A stretch of DNA of 64,000 nucleotides from Fidelibacterota bacterium. GTDB lineage: Bacteria; Fidelibacterota; Marinisomatia; Marinisomatales; UBA1611. The notes under the pieces are model-generated. The model saw only the letters and a program-made list of their open reading frames with translations, ran no database searches and was not told where the DNA came from. The translations under genes and the position numbers were made by a program. The stretch lies in the NCBI GenBank assembly GCA_002708715.1, contig PAPB01000039.1, positions 1-64,000 on the forward strand. Direction: 5' to 3'. Below are positions 18,335-28,115 of this stretch, one piece after another (position 1 is the first letter of the stretch; each line of letters begins with the position of its first letter).

Positions 18335-19135
18335 ATGTACGGGATTTACCTTACAATTGTAAAACACAAAGATCATTTTACTTTTGCCGTATCTCTTATT
18401 TTTTCTCTTTTTTTACTCATGAATAATGATAATCCACATATGAGCGTTATAAGGGGAAAGGCAGCTGAGGGTATTTCTATTATTTCATCTCCGTTTTCTT
18501 GGGTGCAATCTCTAATGTTTCTTGAAAAAGAGAATCAATATCTTCGTGAAAAAAATTTAGTTTTATCTTTAAAAGTAGAATCTATGCTTAATCTTGAAAA
18601 TGAAAATCAAGAATTATTAGAAATGCTGGATTTTAAAAAAAAGAGAAAATTAGTCATTAAATCTGCTAAGGTTGTCAATAAAGGTGTTCAGCCAAACTTG
18701 CTTTCTATTATTATTGATAGGGGTTTAATAGATGGTATTAAAACTAATCAAGCAGTTTTAACACCAAAAGGTGTAGTAGGAAAAACTATTCAGGTAAGTG
18801 AGAATGCGACTATCGTACAATTAGTTTCGGATGCAAATTTTCGTTTAAGTACAAGAATTATCCCTAGTGGAGCAACGGGTATTTTACGTTTTATTAATGG
18901 TGGAACAGCTCAAATAAGAGAAGTGCAAAAAAATGTTGATATAAATATCGGTGATAAAGTTGTTACATCTGGATATAGTGATATATACCCAGCGGATCTG
19001 CCAGTCGGAACTGTAAATGGTGTTTATCAGCATAGAGGGAGTTTCCAAAAAGTCGTCAATGTAACACTATCTAATGATTTGAATGCTTTTCAATATGTTT
19101 TTATCATTACTGAGCAATATCATGAATTGGAATAA
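18335..19135 (+). CDS. mreC: Cell shape-determining protein MreC
   Basis: The 266-residue protein has an N-terminal membrane span (FAVSLIFSLFLLM), a coiled-coil (about 65-100, rich in EKENQYLREK-type heptads) and the paired beta-barrel domains of MreC with GLIDGIKTNQAV and DINIGDKVVTSGYSDIYP. It bridges MreB filaments and the periplasmic synthases. The gene begins 6 bases after mreB and its end overlaps mreD. Confidence 0.93.
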   Translation: MYGIYLTIVKHKDHFTFAVSLIFSLFLLMNNDNPHMSVIRGKAAEGISIISSPFSWVQSLMFLEKENQYLREKNLVLSLKVESMLNLENENQELLEMLDFKKKRKLVIKSAKVVNKGVQPNLLSIIIDRGLIDGIKTNQAVLTPKGVVGKTIQVSENATIVQLVSDANFRLSTRIIPSGATGILRFINGGTAQIREVQKNVDINIGDKVVTSGYSDIYPADLPVGTVNGVYQHRGSFQKVVNVTLSNDLNAFQYVFIITEQYHELE

Positions 19136-19598
19136 ATTTTTTATTCCTGGGTTATTGGTATGGCTTTCTCAGCTAACTATTGCAAATCTATTAATTATTG
19201 ATACTGTTCGGCCTGATTTTATTTGTATAATAATTTTGTATTGGGCTGTGCAAAATGGAAGATTTATTGGTACCATCTTAGGATTTATTTTTGGAATCAT
19301 TTTTGATCTTTCTGGTACTGCAAATTTTTTTGGTATATCACCACTAATTTATTCAGTCACTGGATACTTGAGCGGTAACCTTTATGGAGTATATACAAAA
19401 TTGAATCCATTGTATTATTATTTAGTTTGGATTATTATATTAGTTTTCCAATTTTTAATTTTTTGTATTATAAATTATCAAGAAATATTATTTATTGATT
19501 TTGGTTTATTTATTGGCAAATGGATTGGGACATCGCTATATACTATTATTTTTGTAATAATATTACAATTTATATATCCTTTGAATAGATTAAAATAA
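19122..19598 (+). CDS. mreD: Rod shape-determining protein MreD
   Basis: The ATG at 19122, overlapping the end of mreC by 14 bases, gives a 158-residue protein of five or six membrane spans, the normal MreD size. RPDFICIIILYWAVQNGR and GFIFGIIFDL match the conserved N-terminal half of the family. It is an integral membrane partner of MreC. The identification rests on the motifs and the fixed gene order; its stop overlaps the mrdA start by one base. Confidence 0.9.
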   Translation: MNWNKFFIPGLLVWLSQLTIANLLIIDTVRPDFICIIILYWAVQNGRFIGTILGFIFGIIFDLSGTANFFGISPLIYSVTGYLSGNLYGVYTKLNPLYYYLVWIIILVFQFLIFCIINYQEILFIDFGLFIGKWIGTSLYTIIFVIILQFIYPLNRLK

Positions 19599-21358
19599 TG
19601 TTAAAAGCTGAAAATATTGCATCAATTAAACAATATTATTTTGCATTAGGTGTCTTATGGTTATTAATCACGATATTATTATTAAGATATTTTCAATTGC
19701 AGATTTTAAACTTTGATCAATATTCAAAAAAAGCAAATACTAATAGAATTAGGAAAGTTACGCTCTCAGCTCCTAGAGGTCTCATATTAGATAGGAATGG
19801 TGAAATACTTGTTGATAATCATCCTACTTATATATTAAATGCAATTCCTGGAGAATTAACAAAAAAAGAAGAAAGTTTTCAATTTGTAGCAAAAGTTATA
19901 GGTATTGATTCAAGTGTAATTGCAAATAATTATAAAAAATATTACAGAGGCAGATTCATCCCTACTAGATTAGTGAAGGATTTAACTTTTGAGCAAATTG
20001 CAAAAATTGAAGAAAATAAATTAGATGTTGAAGGTATTTATTATCAGCAGTTTCCTGAAAGAGATTTTCCATCAATAGTTAAAGCTTCACATATTTTAGG
20101 GTATGTAAAAGAGGTAGATAAGGCTATACGTAATTCTTTAAATAAAAAGAATGAATACGAATTAGGGGATGTAATTGGTTGGAGTGGCCTTGAGAAAAAA
20201 TATGAACAATCTTTAAAAGGTAAACATGGTGTTCAATTTTTTCAAGTTGATGCTTTTGGTAGAGAAGTTGGATTTGTTAATGAATTTCCGCCACAAAATG
20301 CTGAACCAGGAAAAGATATTTCAACAACAATAGATTTAAATATTCAAAAGTATCTTGAAAATGTAATGTATGGAAATAGAGGAGTAATTATTCTGGGGAT
20401 ACCAAAGACTGGTGAAATATTAGGAGCTGTTAGCATGCCAGACTTTGAACCAGATCTGTTTACTGGTAGGATAACTGAAAAAGATTGGAAAGATATTTTA
20501 AATCATCCAGATAAGCCTCTGGTTAATAGATTTAATCAAGGGCTTTATCCACCAGGGTCTATTGTTAAGATGATTACAGAGGCAGTATTATTGGATAATC
20601 CTAATTTTGATCCGTTAATTGAATATAATTGTGAAGGAGCTTTCCAGTTTGGTGATAGAGTTTTTGGATGTTGGAATATCAAAGGTCATGGAAAACTAAA
20701 CTTAAGTTCAGCAATAACAAAGTCTTGTGATATCTACTTTTATAAAACTATTAAATATTATGATTTTGATGAATTAGCAAAATATTATAAACTATTTGGT
20801 TTTGGAAAACTTACAGGTATAGATATCCAGGGTGAGTCAAAAGGAGTTGTACCCACTACTCACTATATGAATAAAAGATATGGTAGATTTGGTTGGAGTA
20901 AAGGTGCTTTATTAAACTATTGCATAGGTCAAGGAGAAGTACTAGTCACGCCTATACAAGTCTTTAATTATATCAATTTGTTAGCGACTATGGGCAATTC
21001 TTACAAACCTCATTTTTTAAAAAAAGAAAGATCAAATACTAATGATACACTTATTTTATCAAATCATATATGGGAAAACATTATTACAGATATGGAGAGA
21101 GTGGTATATGATGATGAAGGTACTGGCAAGAGTGCAAACCCATCATATCCAAATGCTAAAATTTTTGGTAAAACAGGAACGGCTGAAAATCCTCACGGAG
21201 AAGATCATGCATGGTTTGTTGGTTGGATGAATTTTCAATCAGAGCAATACTCTATTGTAATCCTTCTAGAAAATGCTGGGTCTGGCGGTACTGTGGCCGC
21301 TCCTATTGCAAAAGAAATTTTTAATAACATAATAAATAAAAATTCAAATTCAAGTTGA
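19598..21358 (+). CDS. mrdA: Penicillin-binding protein 2 (peptidoglycan transpeptidase)
   Basis: This is a 586-residue class B penicillin-binding protein with an N-terminal membrane anchor, a dimerisation domain beginning at SAPRGLILDRNGEIL, and a transpeptidase domain. The catalytic motifs are SxxK (PPGSIVK, S321 and K324), the second motif SCD and the KTG triad (GKTGTAEN, K525). It crosslinks peptidoglycan in the elongasome. The adjacent rodA supplies the glycosyltransferase partner; its TTG start overlaps the stop codon here. Confidence 0.96.
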   Translation: MLKAENIASIKQYYFALGVLWLLITILLLRYFQLQILNFDQYSKKANTNRIRKVTLSAPRGLILDRNGEILVDNHPTYILNAIPGELTKKEESFQFVAKVIGIDSSVIANNYKKYYRGRFIPTRLVKDLTFEQIAKIEENKLDVEGIYYQQFPERDFPSIVKASHILGYVKEVDKAIRNSLNKKNEYELGDVIGWSGLEKKYEQSLKGKHGVQFFQVDAFGREVGFVNEFPPQNAEPGKDISTTIDLNIQKYLENVMYGNRGVIILGIPKTGEILGAVSMPDFEPDLFTGRITEKDWKDILNHPDKPLVNRFNQGLYPPGSIVKMITEAVLLDNPNFDPLIEYNCEGAFQFGDRVFGCWNIKGHGKLNLSSAITKSCDIYFYKTIKYYDFDELAKYYKLFGFGKLTGIDIQGESKGVVPTTHYMNKRYGRFGWSKGALLNYCIGQGEVLVTPIQVFNYINLLATMGNSYKPHFLKKERSNTNDTLILSNHIWENIITDMERVVYDDEGTGKSANPSYPNAKIFGKTGTAENPHGEDHAWFVGWMNFQSEQYSIVILLENAGSGGTVAAPIAKEIFNNIINKNSNSS

Positions 21359-22584
21359 GAATATTAAAATTAATTAATCAAAAAGAATTCCCAGTGATAT
21401 TAATTTGGTCTATTGCTATTTTATCTGCTATAGGCTTAATTATTTTAAAAAGTATATCTAATCATCATCCAAATGATTTGATCTTCACACCATTTTTTAA
21501 ACAGGTGATTTTTTTGATTCCAGCTATAATTGTTTTGTTTGCAACTCTTATTATTCCAAGATATTCTATTCATAAATATTCATATTTATTATTTATTTTT
21601 GGAATTATAATTGTTGTTTTGCCATTTTTTGGTTCTCCTCATGCTCGCACCTATAGATGGTTAGATTTGGGACTGCCATTTGCAATACAAACAAGTGAAT
21701 TTGCAAAAGTATTTACCACTCTTACTTTAGCTAGGTATCTATCGGATCATACTTTAGAAATGAAAAACTTTTCATCAATTATAATCCCTATATTCATTGC
21801 GCTAACACCGACAATAATTGTAATGAATCAACCAGACTTAGGTACAGCTATTGTTATGATGACACCTTTATTACCTATGTTATACTGGGCTGGAGCTAGG
21901 CCTTTTTATCTTTTTTTGATTTTAGCACCTATTTTTAGTATGCTTACTGCTTTTCATACTTTGTCATTTTCTTTTTGGGCTTTAATTCTTGGCTCAGTAA
22001 TAATTTTTGCAAGGCCTACATTATTTTTATCTCTTTTTTTATTTTTTGGGAATATTTTTCTTGGTCTTTTATCACCCTATGCTTGGAATACTTTATCTCT
22101 ATACCAGCAAAATAGGATTTTAACATTTTTAAATCCAGAAAAAGATCCATTAGGTGTTGCATATCAAATTATACAAAGTAAAACTGCAATAGGTTCAGGT
22201 GGATTATTAGGTAAAGGTTGGGGGCAGGGTACTCAAACTCATTTAAAATTTTTACCTGTGCAAGAATCTGATTTTATACTGTCAGTCATAGGTGAAGAAT
22301 TAGGTTTTGTAATGATTGCTATCCTATTAATTTTTACTGGTTTTTTTATAATGCAGATTATAAAATTTTCTTTTTTATCAAAAGATCGATTTTCTAGCCT
22401 TGCATTAATTGGAATAGCTACAATTTTTTTAGCACATGTTTTTGTAAATACTGCTATGACTGTTGGGCTAATTCCAGTTAAAGGTTTACCCTTCCCATTT
22501 ATTTCTGCAGGAGGTTCATTTTTCATTACCAGTTTTATGATGACTGGAATAGTGATTAAATTGAGCGTTAATTACACAGATTGA
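21355..22584 (+). CDS. rodA: Rod shape-determining peptidoglycan glycosyltransferase RodA (SEDS family)
   Basis: The 409-residue polytopic protein has the SEDS motifs. These include RTYRWLDLG and QTSEFAK in the first half, NQPDLGTA with the conserved functional Asp, and the C-terminal stretch MTVGLIPVKGLPFPFISAGGS. The start is a TTG at 21355 overlapping the mrdA stop as TTGA. It polymerises lipid II glycan with PBP2 at the inner membrane and closes the mreBCD-mrdA-rodA cluster. Confidence 0.96.
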   Translation: MRILKLINQKEFPVILIWSIAILSAIGLIILKSISNHHPNDLIFTPFFKQVIFLIPAIIVLFATLIIPRYSIHKYSYLLFIFGIIIVVLPFFGSPHARTYRWLDLGLPFAIQTSEFAKVFTTLTLARYLSDHTLEMKNFSSIIIPIFIALTPTIIVMNQPDLGTAIVMMTPLLPMLYWAGARPFYLFLILAPIFSMLTAFHTLSFSFWALILGSVIIFARPTLFLSLFLFFGNIFLGLLSPYAWNTLSLYQQNRILTFLNPEKDPLGVAYQIIQSKTAIGSGGLLGKGWGQGTQTHLKFLPVQESDFILSVIGEELGFVMIAILLIFTGFFIMQIIKFSFLSKDRFSSLALIGIATIFLAHVFVNTAMTVGLIPVKGLPFPFISAGGSFFITSFMMTGIVIKLSVNYTD

Positions 22585-22655
22585 TAAATTTATTTGAAGA
22601 GAAGTTATAAGTCGGTAAATTTAAAGACTATTGCCTAATTAAAAAGGGTCTTATA

Positions 22656-23477
22656 ATGTCATATCGCTTTAAATATTTCTTAAGGTTTCTGATTTTCACT
22701 TTATTTATGTGCTATTCAGCCTTTGGGCAAAATAAAGATGTTGGACGTGAGTTGAAAAGGTTAAACGCTAAAATAGATAGAGTTAGAGTGATGGTCGATT
22801 CTTTAGAACTAGATAACCAAATTTTATTACCTGAACTAATGTCTGCATTTCGTCAAGCAGTAAAAAGTAAGGCGCAACAAGATTCAATTACTCTAGTAGT
22901 CTTGAAGAGATTAAATACCTTAAGCAATAAAATAGTTAACCTTGAAAACCAATCTAGATATATGGATAGTACGGCTTTAGAGATATTTAATAAGCTTGTT
23001 TTGGTTGAAAATAAAATTATTACATTGACAAATAGCTATAATGAGATGGCGCGACTTAAGTCTGGTGAACCAATTTCTTCTGAACCTCAATTTAATAATG
23101 CTCAATATAAAGAAACATATATGAAGAGTTTAGGGCACTTTCAAAATCAGAATTTTAAAAATGCAATAAGTGGATTTAAAGAACTTGTAAAAGCAGATGC
23201 CACAAATGATTTAGCTGATAATAGTCAATATTGGCTGGCAGAATGTTTTTATTCACAAAAAGATTTTAAGAGAGCAATTGCTGAATTTGAAAAAGTTTTT
23301 ACTTATCCTGGTACTGATAAAGATGATGACGCTCAATTAAAGATTGGCTTAGCTTACCAAAGCATTGGAAATATTGATAAAGCTCGAGAAGAATTTCAAA
23401 GATTTATAGACTATTTCCCGGGTAGTGAATATTATCCAAAAGCAAAAGAAGCGATTAAGCAATTATCTATTAACTAA
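22656..23477 (+). CDS. CpoB/YbgF-like periplasmic TPR protein
   Basis: The 273-residue product has a signal peptide ending near SAFGQ, a coiled-coil of about residues 28-130 and C-terminal tetratricopeptide repeats (YMKSLGHFQNQNFKNAISGF; YWLAECFYSQKDFKRAIAEF; AREEFQRFIDYFPGSEY). This matches the tol-pal system protein YbgF, renamed CpoB, which coordinates outer-membrane constriction with wall synthesis. No tol or pal gene is in the window, so the partner is inferred. It lies 71 bases after rodA. Confidence 0.85.
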   Translation: MSYRFKYFLRFLIFTLFMCYSAFGQNKDVGRELKRLNAKIDRVRVMVDSLELDNQILLPELMSAFRQAVKSKAQQDSITLVVLKRLNTLSNKIVNLENQSRYMDSTALEIFNKLVLVENKIITLTNSYNEMARLKSGEPISSEPQFNNAQYKETYMKSLGHFQNQNFKNAISGFKELVKADATNDLADNSQYWLAECFYSQKDFKRAIAEFEKVFTYPGTDKDDDAQLKIGLAYQSIGNIDKAREEFQRFIDYFPGSEYYPKAKEAIKQLSIN

Positions 23478-23494
23478 ATTATATATCCTTTATC

Positions 23495-24325
23495 ATGCCA
23501 AAAAAGTTATACTTTGTTACTACTGAGATTATTCCATTTGCTAATGTAACATCACTAGCAGATTTTTCTACAAAATTGCCGCTTGTTCTACAGGAAAGTG
23601 GACATGATATAAGAACTATTATTCCAAAATATGGTTATGTCAGTGAGCGTAAATATATATTAAGGGAAGTTATTAGGCTTCGAGAAATCCCTTTTAAATT
23701 TAATGGTGAAGATTGTGTAACTAGTGCAAAAAGTGCATTTATTCCAAAAACTAGAGTGCAAGTTTATTTTCTTGAAGACGAATATTGGTTTAAACCATTA
23801 ACTAACTTGGTATACAAATCAAAAAATGGACGTGTTCTTGGAGATAATGCTGAAAGATATAGTTACTATTCTAAAGCCGTTTTAAGTACGCTTCCCCATT
23901 TGTTTTGGACTCCTGATATTTTTATTTGTAATGGTTGGCAAAGTGCAATGATCCCTGGTTTGTTTAAAAAACATTATGATGGAATTAATCAGTTTTATAA
24001 AAATATTCAAACCATTATGCTTATACATGATTCAAATGAACATGCTAATATGTCAAGAAAGGATTTAGAAAATGCGGAAATCCCTATACATAAATCATTA
24101 AAAGGTGACGAGTTAAATATTTATGATGTCGCTTCTTTTTCATGCGATCATATCGTAGTACTTGACAGGCCATCTAATGTGTTATCGAAAAACTTACTTA
24201 ATCAGCCTGGTATATCTGCCAATAAGAAAAAACTATCTGTAATTAAATGTTCCGATGATGAAATGCCGGATTATTTTAAAATTGCAGAACAAATGGATCA
24301 AATTTTTAAGAAACTTCCCAGCTGA
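23495..24325 (+). CDS. Stand-alone GT5 (glycogen/starch synthase) N-terminal domain protein
   Basis: The protein matches the N-terminal Rossmann half of glycogen synthase (YFVTTEIIPFANVTSLADF, PDIFICNGWQSAMIPGLFK) but stops at 276 residues. The C-terminal GT-B domain that carries the nucleotide-sugar site is missing. Where full-length enzymes have a K-T-G-G-L motif near the N-terminus this one reads V-T-S-L-A-D, so the donor-binding Lys and Gly residues are lost. Stand-alone proteins of this size occur in Bacteroidetes/Chlorobi-group genomes annotated as glycogen synthase. Activity is doubtful; a regulatory or glycan-binding role is possible. Confidence 0.8.
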   Translation: MPKKLYFVTTEIIPFANVTSLADFSTKLPLVLQESGHDIRTIIPKYGYVSERKYILREVIRLREIPFKFNGEDCVTSAKSAFIPKTRVQVYFLEDEYWFKPLTNLVYKSKNGRVLGDNAERYSYYSKAVLSTLPHLFWTPDIFICNGWQSAMIPGLFKKHYDGINQFYKNIQTIMLIHDSNEHANMSRKDLENAEIPIHKSLKGDELNIYDVASFSCDHIVVLDRPSNVLSKNLLNQPGISANKKKLSVIKCSDDEMPDYFKIAEQMDQIFKKLPS

Positions 24326-24343
24326 TCTTTCATATAAAATCAT

Positions 24344-25576
24344 ATGAAAACTCTTTACCTTTTTTCTCGAATTATTTTAACAATTTATGTATTAGTATTA
24401 TCATTTAATTGTTCCGAAGAACCAATTAGTGCTAACCTTGATCATAATTTAATGATTGATACTTTAACAATTACTGAAATTTCTTTATCAAATTATAATG
24501 TGGCACCAAACTTAGCAACCAATGAAAGATTATATGTCGGTTCGAAGGATGGAATAAATATCCCATACTCTTTTTTCAAAATGGCAGCATCTAATTATTG
24601 GTTATACCATTATGATTCTTTAATTACGATTGATAGTGTTTGTTTTAAATTGTATTCTAATGATAGCATGTTAGCTATCGGGACATCACCAAATCTCTTT
24701 TTTAGTCCTGATTCTTTTTTTAATGAAAATTTAAGTACGTATCTTGATTATGATGGATTTAATACAGAAGGATGGCATGATATGGGGCCTCCAGATTCAG
24801 TCGTAATCGGTTCTGACACAAATTCTTTTTATGCATCAACAGAATTAAATTGGCGAATTGACTCACTAATGAATTTTTTGGCGGACACTCTTGATTCAAA
24901 TTTAAATCGAACTTTTCTTCTAAAATATGTTAATAATGATTCAAACTTTATTGAATTATATAGTGAGGAAGCTACAATTGAGGAAAAGGATCCTAAAATT
25001 ATTATTTATTATCGTCAAACAAGCTTTTTAAATGACTCTTTAATTATTGACACAACTTTCAAACCCATTTATGGTAATGGAGATCTATCAATTTTTGATC
25101 TTAGTACTGTTAATTTTCCAACAGATGATTTAATCTTATCTAACGGATTAGGTAAAAGAGCGGTATGCAGTTTTTCTTTTCCTGAAGACATAATGCCTGA
25201 AGGAGCTATAATTAGAAAAGGAAACCTAATATTGTCAATTGATTCAACTGCTATTTCAAGTAATTTTAATATTATTATTGATCCTATTGAAAGTGACACT
25301 TCTGTATCTGCAGATAGTGTAAGTGTTTATATGGAAGATCCATACAATACTATTGGATACCCCTATCGATTGTCAAAAGAGATTGAGAATAATAAATATA
25401 ACGTTGCTATAAAAAATTTTTTACAGAATATTTTTATGGGCAATGAGAAAAATTTAGGATTTAAAATTGTTGCAGATGAAAAAAATAATCCTTTTGAATC
25501 TATTAGGTTTATTATGAATGATCCTATCAAGCCACCAAAAATTGAGATTGTATATGTATACAATAAAGAAGATTAA
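24344..25576 (+). CDS. Predicted lipoprotein of unknown function
   Basis: The 410-residue product has a signal ending at LSFNC (Cys at about residue 23), so it should be lipid-anchored. The mature part is beta-rich with no motif I recognise. Two halves with similar strand patterns (DSVCFKLYSNDS; RKGNLILSIDSTA) suggest repeated beta-sandwich modules of the kind found in surface lipoproteins. It is followed by an overlapping gene for an outer-membrane barrel and then by a TPR lipoprotein, so the three probably work together. Confidence 0.65.
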   Translation: MKTLYLFSRIILTIYVLVLSFNCSEEPISANLDHNLMIDTLTITEISLSNYNVAPNLATNERLYVGSKDGINIPYSFFKMAASNYWLYHYDSLITIDSVCFKLYSNDSMLAIGTSPNLFFSPDSFFNENLSTYLDYDGFNTEGWHDMGPPDSVVIGSDTNSFYASTELNWRIDSLMNFLADTLDSNLNRTFLLKYVNNDSNFIELYSEEATIEEKDPKIIIYYRQTSFLNDSLIIDTTFKPIYGNGDLSIFDLSTVNFPTDDLILSNGLGKRAVCSFSFPEDIMPEGAIIRKGNLILSIDSTAISSNFNIIIDPIESDTSVSADSVSVYMEDPYNTIGYPYRLSKEIENNKYNVAIKNFLQNIFMGNEKNLGFKIVADEKNNPFESIRFIMNDPIKPPKIEIVYVYNKED

Positions 25577-26834
25577 CTTTTTAATATTTCTAGTTTTGAT
25601 ATCTATTGGATATCCACAAGGAAGGATGAATTCATATGGTCTAGGCCATTATTATTCTAATCAAGGCGCACGTAATGCTGTTGATGGTCTTAGCGCTTTG
25701 TCCCCAACAATTTCAAATAATATAAGCTTTTCTAATCCATCGACATGGCATCACCTTAATTATACTTATCTTTCTCTCTCTTACAGTGGAGAACAAAACT
25801 CATTGAATGACCATTCCAATGTTAATGGTTATTCTGGTCTTTCAGAGGCTATGTTGATTATTCCTATAAAGTCTAAGTTCTCACTTGGGTTTTCCCTGTC
25901 TCCTTATATAAATCAAAAAGTAAATTTGCAAGATAAAGATACTTTGACTTTTCTCGCATTCGATGACACGTTAAATATTTCTAGATTATTTTTTAGATCA
26001 GGCGGTGTAATGGCTTTTAATTTTGGAGCTTCTTATAAAATTAATCAAAAAATTTCATTTGGGATTTTAAATAATGTATTATTTGGATCATCGAGGCAGA
26101 GTGAGTTGATAAATTTTGGAGGGAATAATATTGTTCAATCTGCACGCAATCGTTATAATGGATTAATAAGTAGTTCTTTTGCATCTATAAAATTGTCAGA
26201 TAATATAAAGTTTTACACTTCTTATAAAATCACTATAAAACCATTAGAATCAGCTTATAAAGAAAAATATTTATTTGATGATGCTAATTCTAATGGCTAT
26301 CATGATTGGAGTGCGCCTTATTTTGATTTCCCTTTTCCAGATAGTGTAAATATAATCTCTGAAGATCGGATTGGAGATTTACATAAACCTACAAGTTATA
26401 TAATAGGAATTGATAGAAGATTTGGTAAATGGTCTGCACTTTCATTTGAATATTTTACGCAAATTGAAAATTCACTTAATATTAAAAATATATATATACC
26501 TACTAGCAATTGGATAGATAAGACTAGATCTTTAAAATTTTTATATTCTAAGTATGCAAATCAAATATCTTTAAAGTTATTTGATAAAATCTCATTTAGA
26601 TCTGGTATTTTATATTCTAGTCATTATTTAGGAAAAGATAATGTGGAGTTAATAGAATATGGATGGTCTATTGGCTCAGGTTTTAAATTTAAAAGGTTTG
26701 GAAATCAAATAGATTTAAATTACTATTTTGGTTTTAGAGAATACCCTGGTACAATAGAAAAAGAAATTATACAGCAAATACAATTTGGGGTTAGTATCGG
26801 CGATATTTGGTTTATTAAAAGGAGGCAAAAATAA
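25554..26834 (+). CDS. Predicted outer-membrane beta-barrel protein
   Basis: The start is taken at the ATG at 25554, which overlaps the upstream lipoprotein gene by 23 bases and gives a clean signal peptide (INFLIFLVLISIGYPQ). The mature part has amphipathic strands throughout, with an N-terminal GLGHYYSNQGARNAVDGLSAL and S-N-P-S-T-W segment reminiscent of FadL/PorV-type barrels, which begin with a plug-like helix. The C-terminus ends in basic residues, not an aromatic one. Function unknown; it is probably paired with the flanking lipoproteins. Confidence 0.65.
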   Translation: MYTIKKINFLIFLVLISIGYPQGRMNSYGLGHYYSNQGARNAVDGLSALSPTISNNISFSNPSTWHHLNYTYLSLSYSGEQNSLNDHSNVNGYSGLSEAMLIIPIKSKFSLGFSLSPYINQKVNLQDKDTLTFLAFDDTLNISRLFFRSGGVMAFNFGASYKINQKISFGILNNVLFGSSRQSELINFGGNNIVQSARNRYNGLISSSFASIKLSDNIKFYTSYKITIKPLESAYKEKYLFDDANSNGYHDWSAPYFDFPFPDSVNIISEDRIGDLHKPTSYIIGIDRRFGKWSALSFEYFTQIENSLNIKNIYIPTSNWIDKTRSLKFLYSKYANQISLKLFDKISFRSGILYSSHYLGKDNVELIEYGWSIGSGFKFKRFGNQIDLNYYFGFREYPGTIEKEIIQQIQFGVSIGDIWFIKRRQK

Positions 26835-26836
26835 TT

Positions 26837-28111
26837 ATGAGCAAAATAAAAATATTTTCTTTATTATCGGGGGTATCTTTTATTTTTATGTGTGTTCCAC
26901 CAGAAGATACAGGTAGTAAATCTTCTATTGATAAAGAAAAATTAGATTCACTGAGAAATCTTCGATGCCCTAGATTAATGAGTAGTGCCGCTGAATATTA
27001 TCGTAACTATGATTGGAAGCAAACTGTTAAGATTTACAAAGAAATTACAACTTTGGATTGTGATGAGTGGAACCCTGTGTATGCTCCTCCGCAAGAGATC
27101 TATCAATATTATGCTATTGCTTATGAGCAAATGGGCAAATTTGATAGCGCTGAATTTGTTTTGTTAGATGGTTTACAAAAATTGCCAAAAAATATTGAGC
27201 TAAGAAAAAGATTAGCATACTCATATAAAAAGCAAGCCAAATTTGATAAAGAGATTATAGAATATGAAAAACTTATTGATATGGATCCGACTAATATTAG
27301 TATTATGAATGATCTATCTAAGTTATATAAAGAAAATGAAAGATATGATGACCAAATTTATATTTTAGAGAGAATTTTATCTATAGATGATGGTAATGAG
27401 ATCGCTCAAAGTGAACTCGCAATGGCTTTTGAAAGTAGTGGAAAAGATCCTTTGGATGTTTATAGGAAGCGCTATGAAGATAATTTGGAAAATTTAAGTT
27501 ATGGATTAGACTATGCAGATCGATTAATTGAAGCAGATCGCGCTGAAGATGCTATTTCTATATTAACTCAAGTAATAAGTTTGGATCCTAGTAGCAAAAT
27601 AGCATACAGGAAATTAGCAGAGGCAAATATTTTAATAGATGATCTTGTTGCTAGCGCTAGAGCCTACGAAAAACTATTTGAAAAAGATCCTATGGATAGT
27701 AGGGTGGCTATAAATATTTCAGATGTTTATTTAGATAACAGTGATTATAGACAGGCATTGAAGTGGGCTGATAAAGCTACAAGTTTAGATTCTAAGAGTG
27801 GAGATGCTTTAGGCCAAAAAGGTAAGGTATATTATTATGGATGGGATAATTTTAGGCAAAACCCATTTACAAATGATGATCGTCTTGTGGCAAAACTTGC
27901 TTATGATTATTTTATCAATGCTGAGAAAAAAGGTTATAGAGGTTTTTCAAAAACTGTATGGTTAAAAGAAAATGAGAAAGATGTATTATATGGAAAGGCG
28001 CAATGGTTTATGGCAGATGACAAAGTTAAAAGGAGTAGGAAAATTTCAACATTTTCTTCTGATTATGATTGGGTAACAGAGTCATTAAAAGCTGAGGATG
28101 GATGGAAGTAG
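26837..28111 (+). CDS. TPR-repeat lipoprotein
   Basis: A strong GGAGG site at 26821-26825 precedes the ATG. The N-terminus is a lipoprotein-like signal (SFIFMC), and residues about 45-320 form consecutive tetratricopeptide repeats (for example AIAYEQMGKFDSAEFVLLDG; RLAYSYKKQAKFDKEIIEY; ALKWADKATSLDSKSGDALG). The repeats suggest a scaffold for a protein complex at the outer membrane. It is encoded with a lipoprotein and a barrel protein upstream, and glyA begins four bases after its stop. Confidence 0.8.
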   Translation: MSKIKIFSLLSGVSFIFMCVPPEDTGSKSSIDKEKLDSLRNLRCPRLMSSAAEYYRNYDWKQTVKIYKEITTLDCDEWNPVYAPPQEIYQYYAIAYEQMGKFDSAEFVLLDGLQKLPKNIELRKRLAYSYKKQAKFDKEIIEYEKLIDMDPTNISIMNDLSKLYKENERYDDQIYILERILSIDDGNEIAQSELAMAFESSGKDPLDVYRKRYEDNLENLSYGLDYADRLIEADRAEDAISILTQVISLDPSSKIAYRKLAEANILIDDLVASARAYEKLFEKDPMDSRVAINISDVYLDNSDYRQALKWADKATSLDSKSGDALGQKGKVYYYGWDNFRQNPFTNDDRLVAKLAYDYFINAEKKGYRGFSKTVWLKENEKDVLYGKAQWFMADDKVKRSRKISTFSSDYDWVTESLKAEDGWK

Positions 28112-28115
28112 TTAG

